The notes under the pieces are model-generated. The model searched no databases and had not been told where the DNA came from. It saw only the letters and a list, made by a program, of their open reading frames with translations. Made by a program: the position numbers and the translations under genes. A DNA stretch of 64,000 nucleotides, from contig NZ_CP060495.1 in assembly GCF_014334095.1 (NCBI RefSeq), positions 2,317,001 through 2,381,000 on the forward strand, in the 5' to 3' direction. Positions 34,672 to 44,718 of this stretch are shown here, one piece after another; positions within the stretch are counted from its first letter, which is position 1, and each line of letters opens with the position of its first letter. Source of the DNA: Novosphingopyxis iocasae (GTDB taxonomy: Bacteria; Pseudomonadota; Alphaproteobacteria; Sphingomonadales; Sphingomonadaceae).

Positions 34672-37050
34672 TCAGAATTTGATGCCGGCGGTCAGAAAGA
34701 CCTGACGCGGATTGCCGTAATAGGCGGTCGCGATGCCTTCATTGCCCAGCGTGGAGCTGTAGCCGGGCTGACCGTTAGCGAGGATGAACTGGCCCGTGTC
34801 CGGATTCTGCCGCAAGAAATTGTAGCCCGACACGATGTAGCGCTTGTCGAACAGGTTGCGGCCGTGAAGGCCGAGGGTGAACTGGTCCCCCGGTGCGTGC
34901 CAGACGATGTTCGCATCGAACAGCGTGAAGCCCGGCTGATCGAGCAACGGATTGCGCAGCTCGAACTGCTGCGTCTTGCTGCGATAGGACGCGGTAGCGC
35001 TGGCATCGACATAGCCCGCGCCGATCGGCAGCGAGAGGCTGGCAGTGCCGCTCGCGGTCCATTCCGGCGTGTTCTGGAAGGCGCGATTATCCGCCACGTC
35101 GATGCCGCGCGCATCGATGAACTGCAGATATTTCGCATCGAGATAGCCCGCCGTAGCGGCCAGGCTGAACCGGCTGGTGGGGCCTGCGAAATTGCGTGCG
35201 ATCACGGCGTTGCCTTCGAACTCCACGCCCTGGATGCGCGCACGGCCCGCATTGGTAGTGATGCCGATGAAGGTCTGCTGTCCGTTTACGGTCGCGCCGA
35301 CGGAGCCCGGGATCTGCACATCATTATAGTCGGAGCGGAATGCGGCAACGGCCACGTTCAGGCGCTGATCGAACAGCGATCCCTTGTAGCCGATTTCATA
35401 GGCATCGACGGTTTCCGGCTCGAAGGTGAAGAAGTTGTAGATTTCCTCATAGCTGCGCACGCCGTCGCCGTTCGTATCGGGCGCCGCGGTGCCCACGCCG
35501 CGCGGATCGAAGCCGCCGCCTTTGAAGCCGTTCGAGTAGCTGGCGTAGAACAGATTGTCGCGGTTCGGCTGGAAGCTGATCGAGGCGCGCGGGGTGAAGC
35601 GCTTGAAATCCCGCACGCCTTCGAAATCGGTCTGCTGTAGGAACCGCGTCCCGGTTCCCCCGAAGAAGGGGGATCCCCCGCCTAGATAGACGGCGCGGTT
35701 GATCGTCGAATCACGCTCATCCCAGGTGTAGCGACCACCTACAGAGATGCTGAGCTGATCGGTAATGTCATAGGTCGCGTCGGCAAAGACGGCGTAGGTT
35801 TCCGTGTTCACATCGCCAAAGGTGAGCGCGGTGACGCCGCCCGGCAGGCGAACGTCGAACACCGTGCGCGCGCTGGCATCGAGATAATAGAAGCCGAGCA
35901 GGGCATTGAGGCGGCCGAAGTCGAACAGCGCCTGCGCTTCCTCACTGAACTGCTTGTTGTTGTAGAAAGCGGGCACATCGACATCGACCGCAGGCAGCGC
36001 GTCGAAATCGATCGGGGTGCCGCTGTCGTCCTTTCGCCAGCCGGTGATGGAGCGCAGCGTCAGCCAATCCGTCGCCTCGAGCTCGGCAAATAGCGAGCCG
36101 CCATAGGCCTCCACATCCTGCTTCGGATCGTTCAGGGCGCCGCGCGTGTCATAGACATTATCGATCGGCTGGATTCCGCTGACCAGGCCTGGGATCAGAC
36201 GGTGCCCACCGCGCGCATTGCTGTTGTCGTCCGTGTAGTCGCCAGAGAGGCGCACGAACAGCGGGCCGCGATCATATTCTATGGTGCCACGAACGGCGCG
36301 GATCTGCTTGTTGTAATTCTCCTGCCCCGTGGTGAGGTTGGTGCCGAAGCCGGAGCGCGAGAGCACCGCGCCCCCGCCGCCAATGGCAAACCCGCTATCG
36401 CCCAGCGGCATCGCGAAGCTCCCCACCAGATCCGCCTGATTATAGGTGCCATAGGTGGCCCGCAGGTTGAGCCGGGGCGTATCGCCCAGACGGCGCGTCA
36501 CATATTTGATCGCACCGCCGATGGTGTTGCGGCCGTAGAGCGTCCCTTGAGGACCTCGCAGAATCTCGATCCGCTCGACATCGTAGATTTCCAGCACCGC
36601 CGCCTGCGGGCGGTTGAGATAGACATCGTCCAGATAGATGCCGACGCCCGCTTCAAACCCGGCGACCGGATCCTGCTGGCCGACGCCGCGGATGAAGGCG
36701 GTGAGCGTGGAATTGGTGCCGCGCGAGGCCTCCAGCGTCACGCTGGGCGTGGTCTGCGCAATATCGATAATATCGATCGCGCCCGATTGCTGCAGCTGCT
36801 CGCCGGAATAGGCCGTGATGGCGATCGGCACGTCCTGCAACCGCTCCTCGCGGCGGCGGGCGGTCACGACGATCTCATTATTGTTTCCGGCCTGCTCGGC
36901 TTCGGGAGATGACGAGGCGCTTTCAGCGTCCAGAACGTTCTGGTCTGGCGCCGAATCGGCGGTCTGCGCCGTCACCGGAGTGGCGACAAAGCCCGCAAGA
37001 GCCACACCGGAAAACAACGCTGCGCGCATGGAAGCTGTCGAAAGTGCCAT
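34672..37050 (-). CDS. TonB-dependent outer-membrane receptor
   Basis: A 792-residue outer-membrane receptor. ATG 37050, preceded by GAGGGG, gives a signal peptide ending VATPVTAQ; an open frame upstream crosses the operator candidate and is less likely. A TonB-box-like NEIVVTARRREERLQDVPIA leads the plug domain (about residues 60-185), with IEILRGPQGTLYGRNTIGGA as the plug signature; the beta-barrel follows to the C-terminal Phe in AGIKF. This type is frequent in sphingomonads for plant- or aromatic-derived compounds and not siderophores. It is divergent from a TetR gene. Confidence 0.94.
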   Translation of the reverse strand: MALSTASMRAALFSGVALAGFVATPVTAQTADSAPDQNVLDAESASSSPEAEQAGNNNEIVVTARRREERLQDVPIAITAYSGEQLQQSGAIDIIDIAQTTPSVTLEASRGTNSTLTAFIRGVGQQDPVAGFEAGVGIYLDDVYLNRPQAAVLEIYDVERIEILRGPQGTLYGRNTIGGAIKYVTRRLGDTPRLNLRATYGTYNQADLVGSFAMPLGDSGFAIGGGGAVLSRSGFGTNLTTGQENYNKQIRAVRGTIEYDRGPLFVRLSGDYTDDNSNARGGHRLIPGLVSGIQPIDNVYDTRGALNDPKQDVEAYGGSLFAELEATDWLTLRSITGWRKDDSGTPIDFDALPAVDVDVPAFYNNKQFSEEAQALFDFGRLNALLGFYYLDASARTVFDVRLPGGVTALTFGDVNTETYAVFADATYDITDQLSISVGGRYTWDERDSTINRAVYLGGGSPFFGGTGTRFLQQTDFEGVRDFKRFTPRASISFQPNRDNLFYASYSNGFKGGGFDPRGVGTAAPDTNGDGVRSYEEIYNFFTFEPETVDAYEIGYKGSLFDQRLNVAVAAFRSDYNDVQIPGSVGATVNGQQTFIGITTNAGRARIQGVEFEGNAVIARNFAGPTSRFSLAATAGYLDAKYLQFIDARGIDVADNRAFQNTPEWTASGTASLSLPIGAGYVDASATASYRSKTQQFELRNPLLDQPGFTLFDANIVWHAPGDQFTLGLHGRNLFDKRYIVSGYNFLRQNPDTGQFILANGQPGYSSTLGNEGIATAYYGNPRQVFLTAGIKF

Positions 37051-37116
37051 CGGAAATCCCCTCACAGATGTCGATCGGACGGACGGAGCCGTCTCTCTAC
37101 CGTTCGCAATAATGAA

Positions 37117-37136
37117 AGTTGAACCACCTTTCAACT
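37117..37136. promoter_or_regulatory. Palindromic operator candidate for the adjacent TetR regulator
   Basis: AGTTGAA-CCACCT-TTCAACT is a perfect 7-6-7 inverted repeat in the 194-bp gap between the divergent receptor and TetR genes. Position and form fit a TetR operator that would control both genes. Binding is inferred, not shown. Confidence 0.6.
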
Positions 37137-37244
37137 AGAGATATGCATGCGATATACGCGCCGCGACAGAACGGCCAACAGGCGCGTACTGGCATACGGT
37201 CATGCTGCGACCAATTCTGCCATGCGCGAGGTGAGGGGATAAGA

Positions 37245-37877
37245 ATGACGGAGCCAACCGATACGACGCGGCAAAGTGATGCGGATGACGCCAAGCAACC
37301 ACGCACGGAACGCGGACGGCGCACGCAGCGCAAGCTTCTCGATGCGGCGGCGGAGGAATTTGCCGAAAAGGGATTTCACGAGGCATCGATCGCCTCGATC
37401 ACGCGCGCCGCCGGTACGGCGCTCGGCAGCTTCTACACTTATTTCGAATCGAAGGATGCAATCTTCCGCGCGCTGGTGCGCGACATGTCGCGTCAGGTCG
37501 GCCGCCACGCGGTCGCTGCGATCGGAGAGGAGACGGGCGCGCTCGCCATCGAGCGGCTGGCGCTACAGAGCTTTCTTGCCTTTGCGCGCGAACATAAGGA
37601 AATCTATCGCATCATCGACGAAGCCGAGTTCGTCGATCCGGAAAGCTATCGCCGCCATTACGAAACTATCGCGAGCCGCATCGAGGGCCGTCTGCGCGCC
37701 GGTGCCGAGTCGGGCGAACTGCGCCATGATGTCGGCGAACTACAGGCTTGGGCGATCATGGGGATGAACGTGTTTCTGGGCCTTCGCTATGTGGTCTGGG
37801 GGGATGAAGGCGATGCCGCGTCGCTGGCTGCGGAGGCCAATCGCATGATTGCGCGCGGCATTGCCGCCAAAGATTAG
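37245..37877 (+). CDS. TetR-family repressor of the receptor/transporter locus
   Basis: A 210-residue TetR-type regulator with start ATG 37245 after GAGGGGAT. The HTH spans about residues 28-75: LLDAAAEEFAEKGFHEASIA, then ITRAAGTALGSFYTYFESKD AIF in its recognition part. The ligand domain contains EHKEIYRIIDEAEFVDPES and AIMGMNVFLGLRYVVWGD, a pattern shared with regulators of hydrophobic or acyl-type ligands. It is divergent from the TonB-dependent receptor gene and faces a palindrome, so it probably represses that receptor and the MFS gene behind it. Confidence 0.9.
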   Translation: MTEPTDTTRQSDADDAKQPRTERGRRTQRKLLDAAAEEFAEKGFHEASIASITRAAGTALGSFYTYFESKDAIFRALVRDMSRQVGRHAVAAIGEETGALAIERLALQSFLAFAREHKEIYRIIDEAEFVDPESYRRHYETIASRIEGRLRAGAESGELRHDVGELQAWAIMGMNVFLGLRYVVWGDEGDAASLAAEANRMIARGIAAKD

Positions 37878-38464
37878 CGCGACAGTAGGAATACCGCCTG
37901 CTCGGCCAGCAGATTGGCCAGCCAATCCGCGCGTTGCTCGCCACCTGTCAGATACCATGATCGTTCGATGCGCATCTTGCGCTCACCCGCCAGGGATCGG
38001 AAATCCGCGATGGTCAGATGGTGGATGTTGGGCGTTTCATGCCAGCTTTCCGGTAAGGCACGATTGACCGGCATGCGGCCGCGGAGCGCCAGATTGGCCC
38101 GCACACGCCAATGGGCAAAATTGGGGAACGACACAAACGCCTTGCCGCCGATCCGCAGCAGCTGCTCCAGCACGTCGGCAGGCCGGTCCATCGTCTGAAG
38201 CGCCTGACTGAGCACCGCATAGCCAAAACTTCCCGATGGGTAATTCGCCAGATCGTGCCCGGCATCCCCCTGCACCACCGGTAGCCCGCGCCCGACGGCA
38301 GCCGATACCATGGCGGCATCGATCTCTAGCCCGCGCGCATCCACCTGCTTCTCGGCGCGCAACGTCGCCATCAGATCACCGCTGCCGCAGCCGATATCGA
38401 GCACCCTTGCGCCCGGCTCGATATGCCGGGCGATAATCGCCAGGTCGGGCCGAAGCGCGCTCAT
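37874..38464 (-). CDS. metW: Methionine biosynthesis protein MetW
   Basis: A 196-residue methyltransferase-fold protein that assists homoserine O-acetyltransferase activity in many proteobacteria. SAM-type motif [15 protein letters not shown] lies near residues 21-35, and the MetW-specific [20 protein letters not shown] and [13 protein letters not shown] segments are present. Its start overlaps the stop of metX (ATGA), and its stop overlaps that of the convergent TetR gene. Confidence 0.94.
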   Translation of the reverse strand: MSALRPDLAIIARHIEPGARVLDIGCGSGDLMATLRAEKQVDARGLEIDAAMVSAAVGRGLPVVQGDAGHDLANYPSGSFGYAVLSQALQTMDRPADVLEQLLRIGGKAFVSFPNFAHWRVRANLALRGRMPVNRALPESWHETPNIHHLTIADFRSLAGERKMRIERSWYLTGGEQRADWLANLLAEQAVFLLSR

Positions 38465-39573
38465 GCGCCAGCGCCCAGAAAGCCGCTTACCACCCGGTCA
38501 AGCTCCGGATTGTCGAGCAGGAAGGCGTCATGGCCGAAGGGGCTGCTCAGCTCGACAAAGCTCACATCCGCGCCCGCGCCGTTCAGCGCATGAACGATGC
38601 GCCGTGATTCGGCAGTGGGATAAAGCCAGTCGCTATCGAAGCTGACCAGGCAGAACCGCGTGGCCGTGTCCGCAAAGGCGCGTGCAAGACGCCCCTCGTG
38701 CGGATCGGCGAGGTCGAAATAATCCATCGCGCGCGTGATGTAGAGATAGCTGTTGGCATCGAAGCGGCCGGTGAAACTGAGGCCCTGATAGCGCAGATAG
38801 CTTTCCACCTGGAAATCCGCGTCGAAGCCGAAGCTTTTGTCGGCGCGGTCTTGCAGCCGTCGTCCGAACTTTTCGGTAAGGCCCGCTTCCGAAAGATAGG
38901 TGATGTGCGCGGCCATGCGCGCCACCGAAAGACCCGCGGTCGGGGGATCGTTCTCTGCATAATAAGCGCCGCCACGCCATTTGGGGTCAGCCATAATCGC
39001 CTGCCGGCCGACTTCGTGAAACGCGATGTTCTGCGCGGAATGCCGCGCCGCGCTGGCAATCACCACGGCACGCGCCACCCGCTGGGGGAACAGCGCGGCC
39101 CAGGCTAGCGTCTGCATTCCGCCCATCGACCCGCCGACGACGGCATGGAGCCGGTCGATGCCCAGATGGGTGACGAGCAGCTCCTGCGCGCGCACCATGT
39201 CGCCGATAGTAATGACCGGAAATTCCATGCCATAGGGCTGGCCAGTCGCCGGATCCTCGCTCGACGGGCCGGAACTTCCCATGCAGCTGCCCAGCACATT
39301 GGCGCAGATCACGCAAAAACGGTCCGTATCGATGGGCTTGCCCGGCCCCACCATACGCGCCCACCATCCCGGCTTTCCGGTCAGCGGATGGTCGGAGGCG
39401 CAATATTGGTCGCCGGTCAGCGCATGGCAGACCAGGACGGCGTTGCTCGCATCCGCGTTCAGCGCGCCATAAGTCTCATAGGCGATTTCGACCGGCGCGA
39501 AGGTCCTGCCGCTGTCGAGCGCGACAGGGCCGAGCAGGCGCACTTTGCGATCGGGTCCGAACCGTTCATCCAT
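38461..39573 (-). CDS. metX: Homoserine O-acetyltransferase
   Basis: Acylates homoserine with acetyl-CoA (or possibly succinyl-CoA in some relatives) at the start of methionine synthesis. The 370-residue alpha/beta-hydrolase has the nucleophile serine in [10 protein letters not shown] near residue 148, the catalytic aspartate in SFDSDWLYP near 310, and the histidine in PFGHDAFL near 343. metW follows by a four-base overlap. The 78-bp gap to the divergent hisC gene shows no SAM riboswitch that I can recognise. Confidence 0.95.
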   Translation of the reverse strand: MDERFGPDRKVRLLGPVALDSGRTFAPVEIAYETYGALNADASNAVLVCHALTGDQYCASDHPLTGKPGWWARMVGPGKPIDTDRFCVICANVLGSCMGSSGPSSEDPATGQPYGMEFPVITIGDMVRAQELLVTHLGIDRLHAVVGGSMGGMQTLAWAALFPQRVARAVVIASAARHSAQNIAFHEVGRQAIMADPKWRGGAYYAENDPPTAGLSVARMAAHITYLSEAGLTEKFGRRLQDRADKSFGFDADFQVESYLRYQGLSFTGRFDANSYLYITRAMDYFDLADPHEGRLARAFADTATRFCLVSFDSDWLYPTAESRRIVHALNGAGADVSFVELSSPFGHDAFLLDNPELDRVVSGFLGAGA

Positions 39574-39651
39574 GTCGCCGCCTTAGCAAGCGCGCGCCGT
39601 CACACAAGCGGGCGCTTGGCGGCGCCGCGCGGCAGCACTACACGGGGGCCC

Positions 39652-40758
39652 ATGTCCCAACGCACGCACGCTCCCACGCCCAAACCCTGGATCGACGCGA
39701 TCCACGCTTATGTTCCCGGCAAGAGCAAGGCCGAGGGCGGCAAGCCGCTCATCAAACTATCGGCCAACGAAAACCCGCTGGGCACGTCCCAAGCTGCAAT
39801 CGATGCGCTCGAGCATCTTGGCGCGGCGCGCAATCTTTACCCCGATCCGGATTCGCGCGCGTTGCGGGAAGCGATTGCTGCGGTGGAAACCCTCGATGTC
39901 GATCGCATCGTCTGCGGCACTGGTTCGGGCGAGCTGCTGGGCCTCGCCGCGCAGGCCTATGCCGGGCCGGGGGATGAGGTGCTCTATGTGCGCTACGGCT
40001 TCTCGCTCTACGAAATCGTGGCTAGGCGCTGCGGAGCGGAGCCGGTCGAAGCGCCCGACCGTGATTACGCAACCGATATCGATGCGCTCCTGGCTGCGGT
40101 GACGGAGCGCACGCGGGTTGTCTTCCTCGCCAATCCCAACAATCCCACCGGCACGCTTTCGACGAAGGCGGAGGTCTCCCGGCTGCATGAAGCGTTGCCG
40201 CCATCGGTGCTGCTCGTGCTCGACCACGCCTATGCCGAATATCTGGGCGGGGACGAGGAAGATGGCGGCCTCGAACTGTCGCGCCGCGCAACTAATGTGC
40301 TGGTGACGCGCACCTTCTCGAAGATCTTCGGCCTAGCCGGGGAGCGCGTCGGCTGGGCGACAGGGCATCCGGACATCATATCCGCGCTCAACCGCATCCG
40401 GGGCCCGTTCAACACCACCAGCGCTGCGCAGGCAATGGCCGCCGCAGCCATGCGCGACGCGCAATTTGTCGAAGAAGCGCGCGCGCACAACCGCAAATGG
40501 CGGGCTTGGCTTTCCGAAGAACTGGCCGCGCTTTCCAATCACGGCCTGCGTGTCGTACCGAGTCACGCCAATTTCGTGCTCGTATTGTTCGAGGGCGAAC
40601 GCGATGCCGCGGGTGCGCAGCAGGCGCTTGCCGATTCTGGCTATGCCGTGCGGCACCTGCCCGGGCAGGGCCTGCCCCACGCGCTGCGGATCACGATCGG
40701 TACCGAGGAGGATAACCGCGCCGTCGTGCGCGCGATGCGAGCCTATCTCAGCGCTTAG
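39652..40758 (+). CDS. hisC: Histidinol-phosphate aminotransferase
   Basis: PLP enzyme of histidine synthesis, possibly also aromatic amino acids. Start ATG 39652 gives a protein of 368 residues; an open frame from further upstream runs antisense to metX and is rejected. Visible motifs are [18 protein letters not shown] near residues 38-55, NPNNPTGT near 161-168, the PLP lysine in [17 protein letters not shown] near 223, and the C-terminal [14 protein letters not shown] with its arginine. Divergent from metX. Confidence 0.94.
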   Translation: MSQRTHAPTPKPWIDAIHAYVPGKSKAEGGKPLIKLSANENPLGTSQAAIDALEHLGAARNLYPDPDSRALREAIAAVETLDVDRIVCGTGSGELLGLAAQAYAGPGDEVLYVRYGFSLYEIVARRCGAEPVEAPDRDYATDIDALLAAVTERTRVVFLANPNNPTGTLSTKAEVSRLHEALPPSVLLVLDHAYAEYLGGDEEDGGLELSRRATNVLVTRTFSKIFGLAGERVGWATGHPDIISALNRIRGPFNTTSAAQAMAAAAMRDAQFVEEARAHNRKWRAWLSEELAALSNHGLRVVPSHANFVLVLFEGERDAAGAQQALADSGYAVRHLPGQGLPHALRITIGTEEDNRAVVRAMRAYLSA

Positions 40759-41447
40759 GCACCCGGTAAGTTCAGCGCGTTGATTGCCGCGTGCACCCGC
40801 GCCTCGGCCTCTTCGCGTGGCAGCCCCGGGGGAATGGTCTCTCCCACCTTATAGACGATCGCCCCCTTGCGGGTCGGCAGGCCGTTCCGGTCGACCCGAA
40901 CCGAGCTGTCCGCCGCAATCGGCACGACTGGTAGCGAGAGCAGTTTGTAGAGCCCGGCAAAACCCGATCGCAGTGGCGGGGCTTCGCCCGGCGGCACCCG
41001 CGTTCCTTCCGGAAAAATCACGATCGGCCGCCCGGCGTCCACCATTTGCCGTGCCCGCTTCAGCATAATGCGCAGCTCTTTCGCCCCGCCCGCTCGGTCT
41101 ATACCGATCACGCCATAACGATGCGCCACCAAACCCCATAGCGGTATACGCAGCAGCTCTGCCTTAGCGATCACCGCTGGCCGATCGAACAGCCGCGGCA
41201 TATCGATCGTCTCGAAATAGCTCTCATGTTTGATCGCATAGAGAAACGGCCCGCGCGGGAGATCGCCTTCGATCCGCACCTGCACGCCGCCGATCACCGC
41301 CATGCAGCGATACTGGAATTGGCTCCAATTCTCGGTGATCCGGCCCAGCAGTTCGCGGTTCACGAATGCCATCAGCGTACCGAACAGCACATAAACGATG
41401 CTGCCGCCGTAAAACACTAAGGCATAAAGAATGCGCCGGATCGTCAT
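40755..41447 (-). CDS. plsC: 1-acyl-sn-glycerol-3-phosphate acyltransferase family protein
   Basis: Membrane acyltransferase that makes phosphatidic acid from lysophosphatidic acid. The 230-residue protein has an N-terminal membrane helix (about 8-30) and acyltransferase motifs: KHESYFETI (H74 to E79, thus HX4E and not the usual HX4D), [15 protein letters not shown] at 145-150, and [11 protein letters not shown]. The stop overlaps the convergent hisC stop. The upstream gene ydcF-like lies two bases away in the same direction, forming a run from ftsE. Confidence 0.87.
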   Translation of the reverse strand: MTIRRILYALVFYGGSIVYVLFGTLMAFVNRELLGRITENWSQFQYRCMAVIGGVQVRIEGDLPRGPFLYAIKHESYFETIDMPRLFDRPAVIAKAELLRIPLWGLVAHRYGVIGIDRAGGAKELRIMLKRARQMVDAGRPIVIFPEGTRVPPGEAPPLRSGFAGLYKLLSLPVVPIAADSSVRVDRNGLPTRKGAIVYKVGETIPPGLPREEAEARVHAAINALNLPGA

Positions 41448-41449
41448 GA

Positions 41450-41980
41450 TCAGATCCCCAGCCAGGAAGCGGCCACGCGTAGCCAGTATTTGTTATACTC
41501 GCGGAACAGCTGGCCGAAGCTGGGGTGGGTCGGCACCGCATCGGGGATCAGCGTGATGTCCGTCGGCAGCGTTTTGGCAAGCTCCAGCTCGGCCCGGCGC
41601 ATGTGCCAGTCGCTCGTCACCAGCCGGATCGAATGCACGTCGCGGCGCTCCGCCCAGCGCGCCGTCTCGGTAGCGTTGGAACGTGTATCGACCGAACGGA
41701 AACCCAGATCGATGCAGCACTTTTCCAGCTTCTTGGGCCAATCATATTCGGCTTCCAGATCGGCAATGCGCACATCGGGATCGACGCCGCTGATGAGCAT
41801 ATATTTCGCCTCGCCGTTGCGCAGGACATCGAGCGCGCGGTCGATCCGGTTGGCACCGCCCGTCAGGATCACGACGGCGTCGGTCTGCTGGTCGCCCGCC
41901 GGCTCAGGCAGCAAGAGCGCGAACCAGGCGAAGCCCAGGATCCAAGCAAGCAGCGGCACCGATAGAATACGCAGGATCAC
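41450..41980 (-). CDS. YdcF/SanA-like DUF218 membrane protein
   Basis: A 176-residue protein with one N-terminal membrane helix (about residues 4-24) and a DUF218 domain facing the periplasm: DAVVILTGGANRIDRALDVL, NATETARWA near 103-111, and VTSDWHMRRAELELAKTL. DUF218 proteins are linked to envelope functions such as peptidoglycan precursor handling, but the exact role is unclear. Its start overlaps the ftsX stop by four bases. Confidence 0.88.
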   Translation of the reverse strand: MILRILSVPLLAWILGFAWFALLLPEPAGDQQTDAVVILTGGANRIDRALDVLRNGEAKYMLISGVDPDVRIADLEAEYDWPKKLEKCCIDLGFRSVDTRSNATETARWAERRDVHSIRLVTSDWHMRRAELELAKTLPTDITLIPDAVPTHPSFGQLFREYNKYWLRVAASWLGI

Positions 41981-42873
41981 AGCATCTTCCTCAGCGCGCC
42001 CAAAATGGTCAGGCGCGCCATCAACACGGCCAATAGCACGGTGACGACGGGGATCACGAGGAGAACGGCAAAAAGTAGCGGAGAAGCTCCGGCTACCGGA
42101 ACTAGCGGAGTGTCGAGTTCCAGAAACTGGCGGGAAAGGGCGTACAGCAAGGCGGCGCTGGCAACGAAGCCCAGAATGGCACCGAAAGCAGCATCCAGCG
42201 CCATGCGGCGTTGGAAGAGCCTTGAAATCTGGTGATCGGTTCCGCCGAGCAGATGCACGATCGCGATGGTCTCACGATGATTGCCGAGGGAACTGCGCGC
42301 CGCTAGCACGACCGTCGCCGCGGTGGCGATGCCCAGCAGAACGATCAGTGCCGCGGCCAGCCATTGCAGCGATTGCAGTGCGCCGCGGACCGGGGCGAGC
42401 CAGGCACCGTCCGCATCCACCCTTGCACTAGGCGCAGCCCGTTCGAGTGCGACTCTTAGCCGCTGCAGCGCCCCAGCATCAGCAGGGCCGGTGAGGGTCA
42501 CATCGATTAGGGCCGGAATCGGCAAATCGGACGCAATCGATGCCCCGCCGAACCATGGTGCCAGAAGCTGCTCAACCTTGGCCGGCGGAACGGAGGCTGC
42601 ATCGGTGACCTGGGGAAGCGCGCGCAACGCGGAAAGCGCACGGGCCTGCTCCGCGTCGCGCTCTCGCGGCTCCGCGGCGAGAACCTGCACCGTGGCCTGA
42701 CGCGCTATCTCCTGGCCCATATCCGCGCTCGCCGATGCGAGAAGCAGGCCGGCAGCGGCGGCAAGAACGGTCAGGAATACCATGATTGCGATCACCCACG
42801 GCATCGGGCCGCTGAGACGCCCTTCGGGCATCAGATTGCGATCCTGCGCGGGCAAGGCGGAGCGGATGGCCAT
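41977..42873 (-). CDS. ftsX: Cell division protein FtsX
   Basis: Membrane partner of the FtsE ATPase that regulates septal peptidoglycan hydrolysis. The 298-residue protein has four predicted helices (near residues 26-46, 168-192, 222-247 and 262-290) with a large periplasmic loop after the first. The cytoplasmic coupling segment RETIAIVHLLGGTDHQISRL is typical. ftsE lies nine bases upstream. The periplasmic part is divergent, as usual in alphaproteobacteria. Confidence 0.92.
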   Translation of the reverse strand: MAIRSALPAQDRNLMPEGRLSGPMPWVIAIMVFLTVLAAAAGLLLASASADMGQEIARQATVQVLAAEPRERDAEQARALSALRALPQVTDAASVPPAKVEQLLAPWFGGASIASDLPIPALIDVTLTGPADAGALQRLRVALERAAPSARVDADGAWLAPVRGALQSLQWLAAALIVLLGIATAATVVLAARSSLGNHRETIAIVHLLGGTDHQISRLFQRRMALDAAFGAILGFVASAALLYALSRQFLELDTPLVPVAGASPLLFAVLLVIPVVTVLLAVLMARLTILGALRKML

Positions 42874-42882
42874 GGTACCCGG

Positions 42883-43596
42883 TCAGGCGCCCAGGACGAG
42901 CGGCTGGGGGGGATGGCGCAGACTGCCCGTCGGATCGGAAAGCCGCCCACGATCAAGCTTCATCATCTGCGCGCCGCTCACCTTTCCGATCAGGTGAAGA
43001 TCGTGCGTTGCCACCACCACCGTCGTGCCGAGCTTGTTGAGCGCGCTGAACAATTTCAGCAGGCGCACGGCAAGGTCGGGATCGACATTGCCCGTCGGCT
43101 CGTCCGCGACCAGAATTTCCGGACGACCGATCACCGCGCGCGCGATGGCAACCCGTTGCTGTTCGCCGCCCGAGAGCGTGGCAGGCCGCGCGCTTGATCG
43201 ATCGGTCAGGCCGATCCAGTCCAACATTTCCTTGACCGGCCCCGCCAGCTCCCGTTCCGGCACGCCCGCGACGCGCAGCGGCAACGCGATATTGTCGAAT
43301 GCGGAAAGGTGCGGCACCAGCCGAAAATCCTGGAATACCACGCCGATGCGGCGGCGAAATCCTGGCAGTCGGGCACGCGGCATCGTCACCGCGTCCTCGC
43401 CGAACAATCTGATGATCCCCCGGCTCGGCCGCTGCGACAAGTATAGCAACTTCAAAAGTGACGTCTTGCCGGCACCCGATGCTCCGGTGAGAAAATAGAA
43501 GCTACCGGGGAAAAGCGTGAAGCTGATATCGGACAGCGTCTCGGCACCGGTGCCGTAGCGCAGGCCGACATTCTGAAATTCCACCACATGCTCCAT
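42883..43596 (-). CDS. ftsE: Cell division ATP-binding protein FtsE
   Basis: ABC-type ATPase of 237 residues that drives FtsX at the septum. Walker [10 protein letters not shown] lies at 38-46, the Q-loop region near [12 protein letters not shown], the signature [14 protein letters not shown] near 143-156, and Walker [13 protein letters not shown] near 162-173. The C-terminal extension after [10 protein letters not shown] is about 25 residues. It heads the unit ftsE-ftsX-ydcF-like-plsC. Confidence 0.94.
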   Translation of the reverse strand: MEHVVEFQNVGLRYGTGAETLSDISFTLFPGSFYFLTGASGAGKTSLLKLLYLSQRPSRGIIRLFGEDAVTMPRARLPGFRRRIGVVFQDFRLVPHLSAFDNIALPLRVAGVPERELAGPVKEMLDWIGLTDRSSARPATLSGGEQQRVAIARAVIGRPEILVADEPTGNVDPDLAVRLLKLFSALNKLGTTVVVATHDLHLIGKVSGAQMMKLDRGRLSDPTGSLRHPPQPLVLGA

Positions 43597-43720
43597 CGCA
43601 GCTTCCGCGATGGCAAATGCTTGCGCGAACGTAAAGCAGGACGTTAGGACGGCGTCATGGAGGAAGGTGCAGTGCTTCGCCGCTTGCGCTTGATTCGCCG
43701 CTGATGTTTATGGGCTTTCG

Positions 43721-44446
43721 ATGCTCCTGACCTGTCCCAATTGCCGCACGCGTTACGTTGTGCCTGATGCCGCTGTCGGTCCGACGGGGCGGCAGGTTCG
43801 CTGCGCCTCCTGCAAGCATAGCTGGTTCCAGCAGGCACCGGAGCCGGAGCCAACCGAAAAGAATATGGCTTCCGAAGGCAACCCTGCCCCGGTCGAAGCA
43901 CCCAGCGCGCCGTCTTCGCGCGCTCCAATCGAGGAGCCATCACCGCCGCCGATCACGCCGCCGCGCTATGAGCGGCAGGACGCGCCCCGTCGCAGCAGCT
44001 TCGCGCACGAGCCCCCGTTTCGCCCGCGGCGTAATCCGGCGACGATGTGGACCATTGCCGCAGCCCTCTTTGCCCTGATGCTCGTGATCGGGGCTCTTGG
44101 GATATGGCAATCGGGGATCTTGGAAGGCGGGGTGTCTTTCGCCGCAGAGCAGCCTGCGCTGGAGATCGTGCTGGACCAGCAGCAGGATCGGCAGACGCTG
44201 ACCGACGGGACCGAGTATTTCGCAGCCAGCGGCACCATCGTGAACAGCAGCGCGATCGAACAGAGGGTCCCGCCCCTGCTGGTGGTGCTGAAGGATTCGC
44301 AGGGGCGCGCGGTCTATAGCTGGACGATGAAGCCGCCGGTCCGGTCCTTGGCACCGGGCGGGAAGGCAGAGTTCAACGAGGCAAAACTCGATGTACCGCG
44401 CGCGGCGACCGAACTGGAAATCGGCTGGGCCAGCGAAGCGAGCTGA
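43721..44446 (+). CDS. MJ0042-type zinc-ribbon membrane protein
   Basis: A 241-residue protein with an N-terminal zinc ribbon, C5-x2-C8 ([18 protein letters not shown]) and C28-x2-C31 ([11 protein letters not shown]), a Pro-rich linker, one membrane helix near residues 107-131 ([20 protein letters not shown]), and a periplasmic DUF3426-like domain with a TVNSS-type segment ([20 protein letters not shown]). Such proteins are common in alphaproteobacteria, next to ftsE as here, but no function is established. Divergent from ftsE by 124 bp. Confidence 0.87.
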   Translation: MLLTCPNCRTRYVVPDAAVGPTGRQVRCASCKHSWFQQAPEPEPTEKNMASEGNPAPVEAPSAPSSRAPIEEPSPPPITPPRYERQDAPRRSSFAHEPPFRPRRNPATMWTIAAALFALMLVIGALGIWQSGILEGGVSFAAEQPALEIVLDQQQDRQTLTDGTEYFAASGTIVNSSAIEQRVPPLLVVLKDSQGRAVYSWTMKPPVRSLAPGGKAEFNEAKLDVPRAATELEIGWASEAS

Positions 44447-44559
44447 GCGCAGCGACGGATCGTCGGCGCCAATCAGATTATTGCGCTACAAATGCGAGTT
44501 ATTGCGTTGCGCCGGCCATACCCCTTTGCTAATGGCACCGGCCTACCTGCAAACGGCGT

Positions 44560-44646
44560 GCGGTCGTGGCGGAATTGGTAGACGCGCAACGTTGAGGTCG
44601 TTGTGGCCGAAAGGCCGTGGAAGTTCGAGTCTTCTCGACCGCACCA
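44560..44646 (+). tRNA. tRNA-Leu (anticodon GAG)
   Basis: Cloverleaf with acceptor GCGGTCG/CGACCGC, D arm GGCGGAATTGGTAGACGCGC, anticodon stem CAACG/CGTTG with loop TTGAGGT (anticodon GAG), long variable arm, and T arm GAAGTTCGAGTCTTC. Discriminator A with encoded CCA at 44644-44646. Confidence 0.95.
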
Positions 44647-44718
44647 TTTTTAAAAATCCAAGCAGAAAACTGGTCGTTTCCGGAAACGGCCTGGACCGGT
44701 TTTACCTATTCCACAGTG

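Noticed and set aside
39574-39651. SAM riboswitch upstream of metX
   Set aside because: The gap to hisC is only 78 bp and has no recognisable SAM-II or other riboswitch core.
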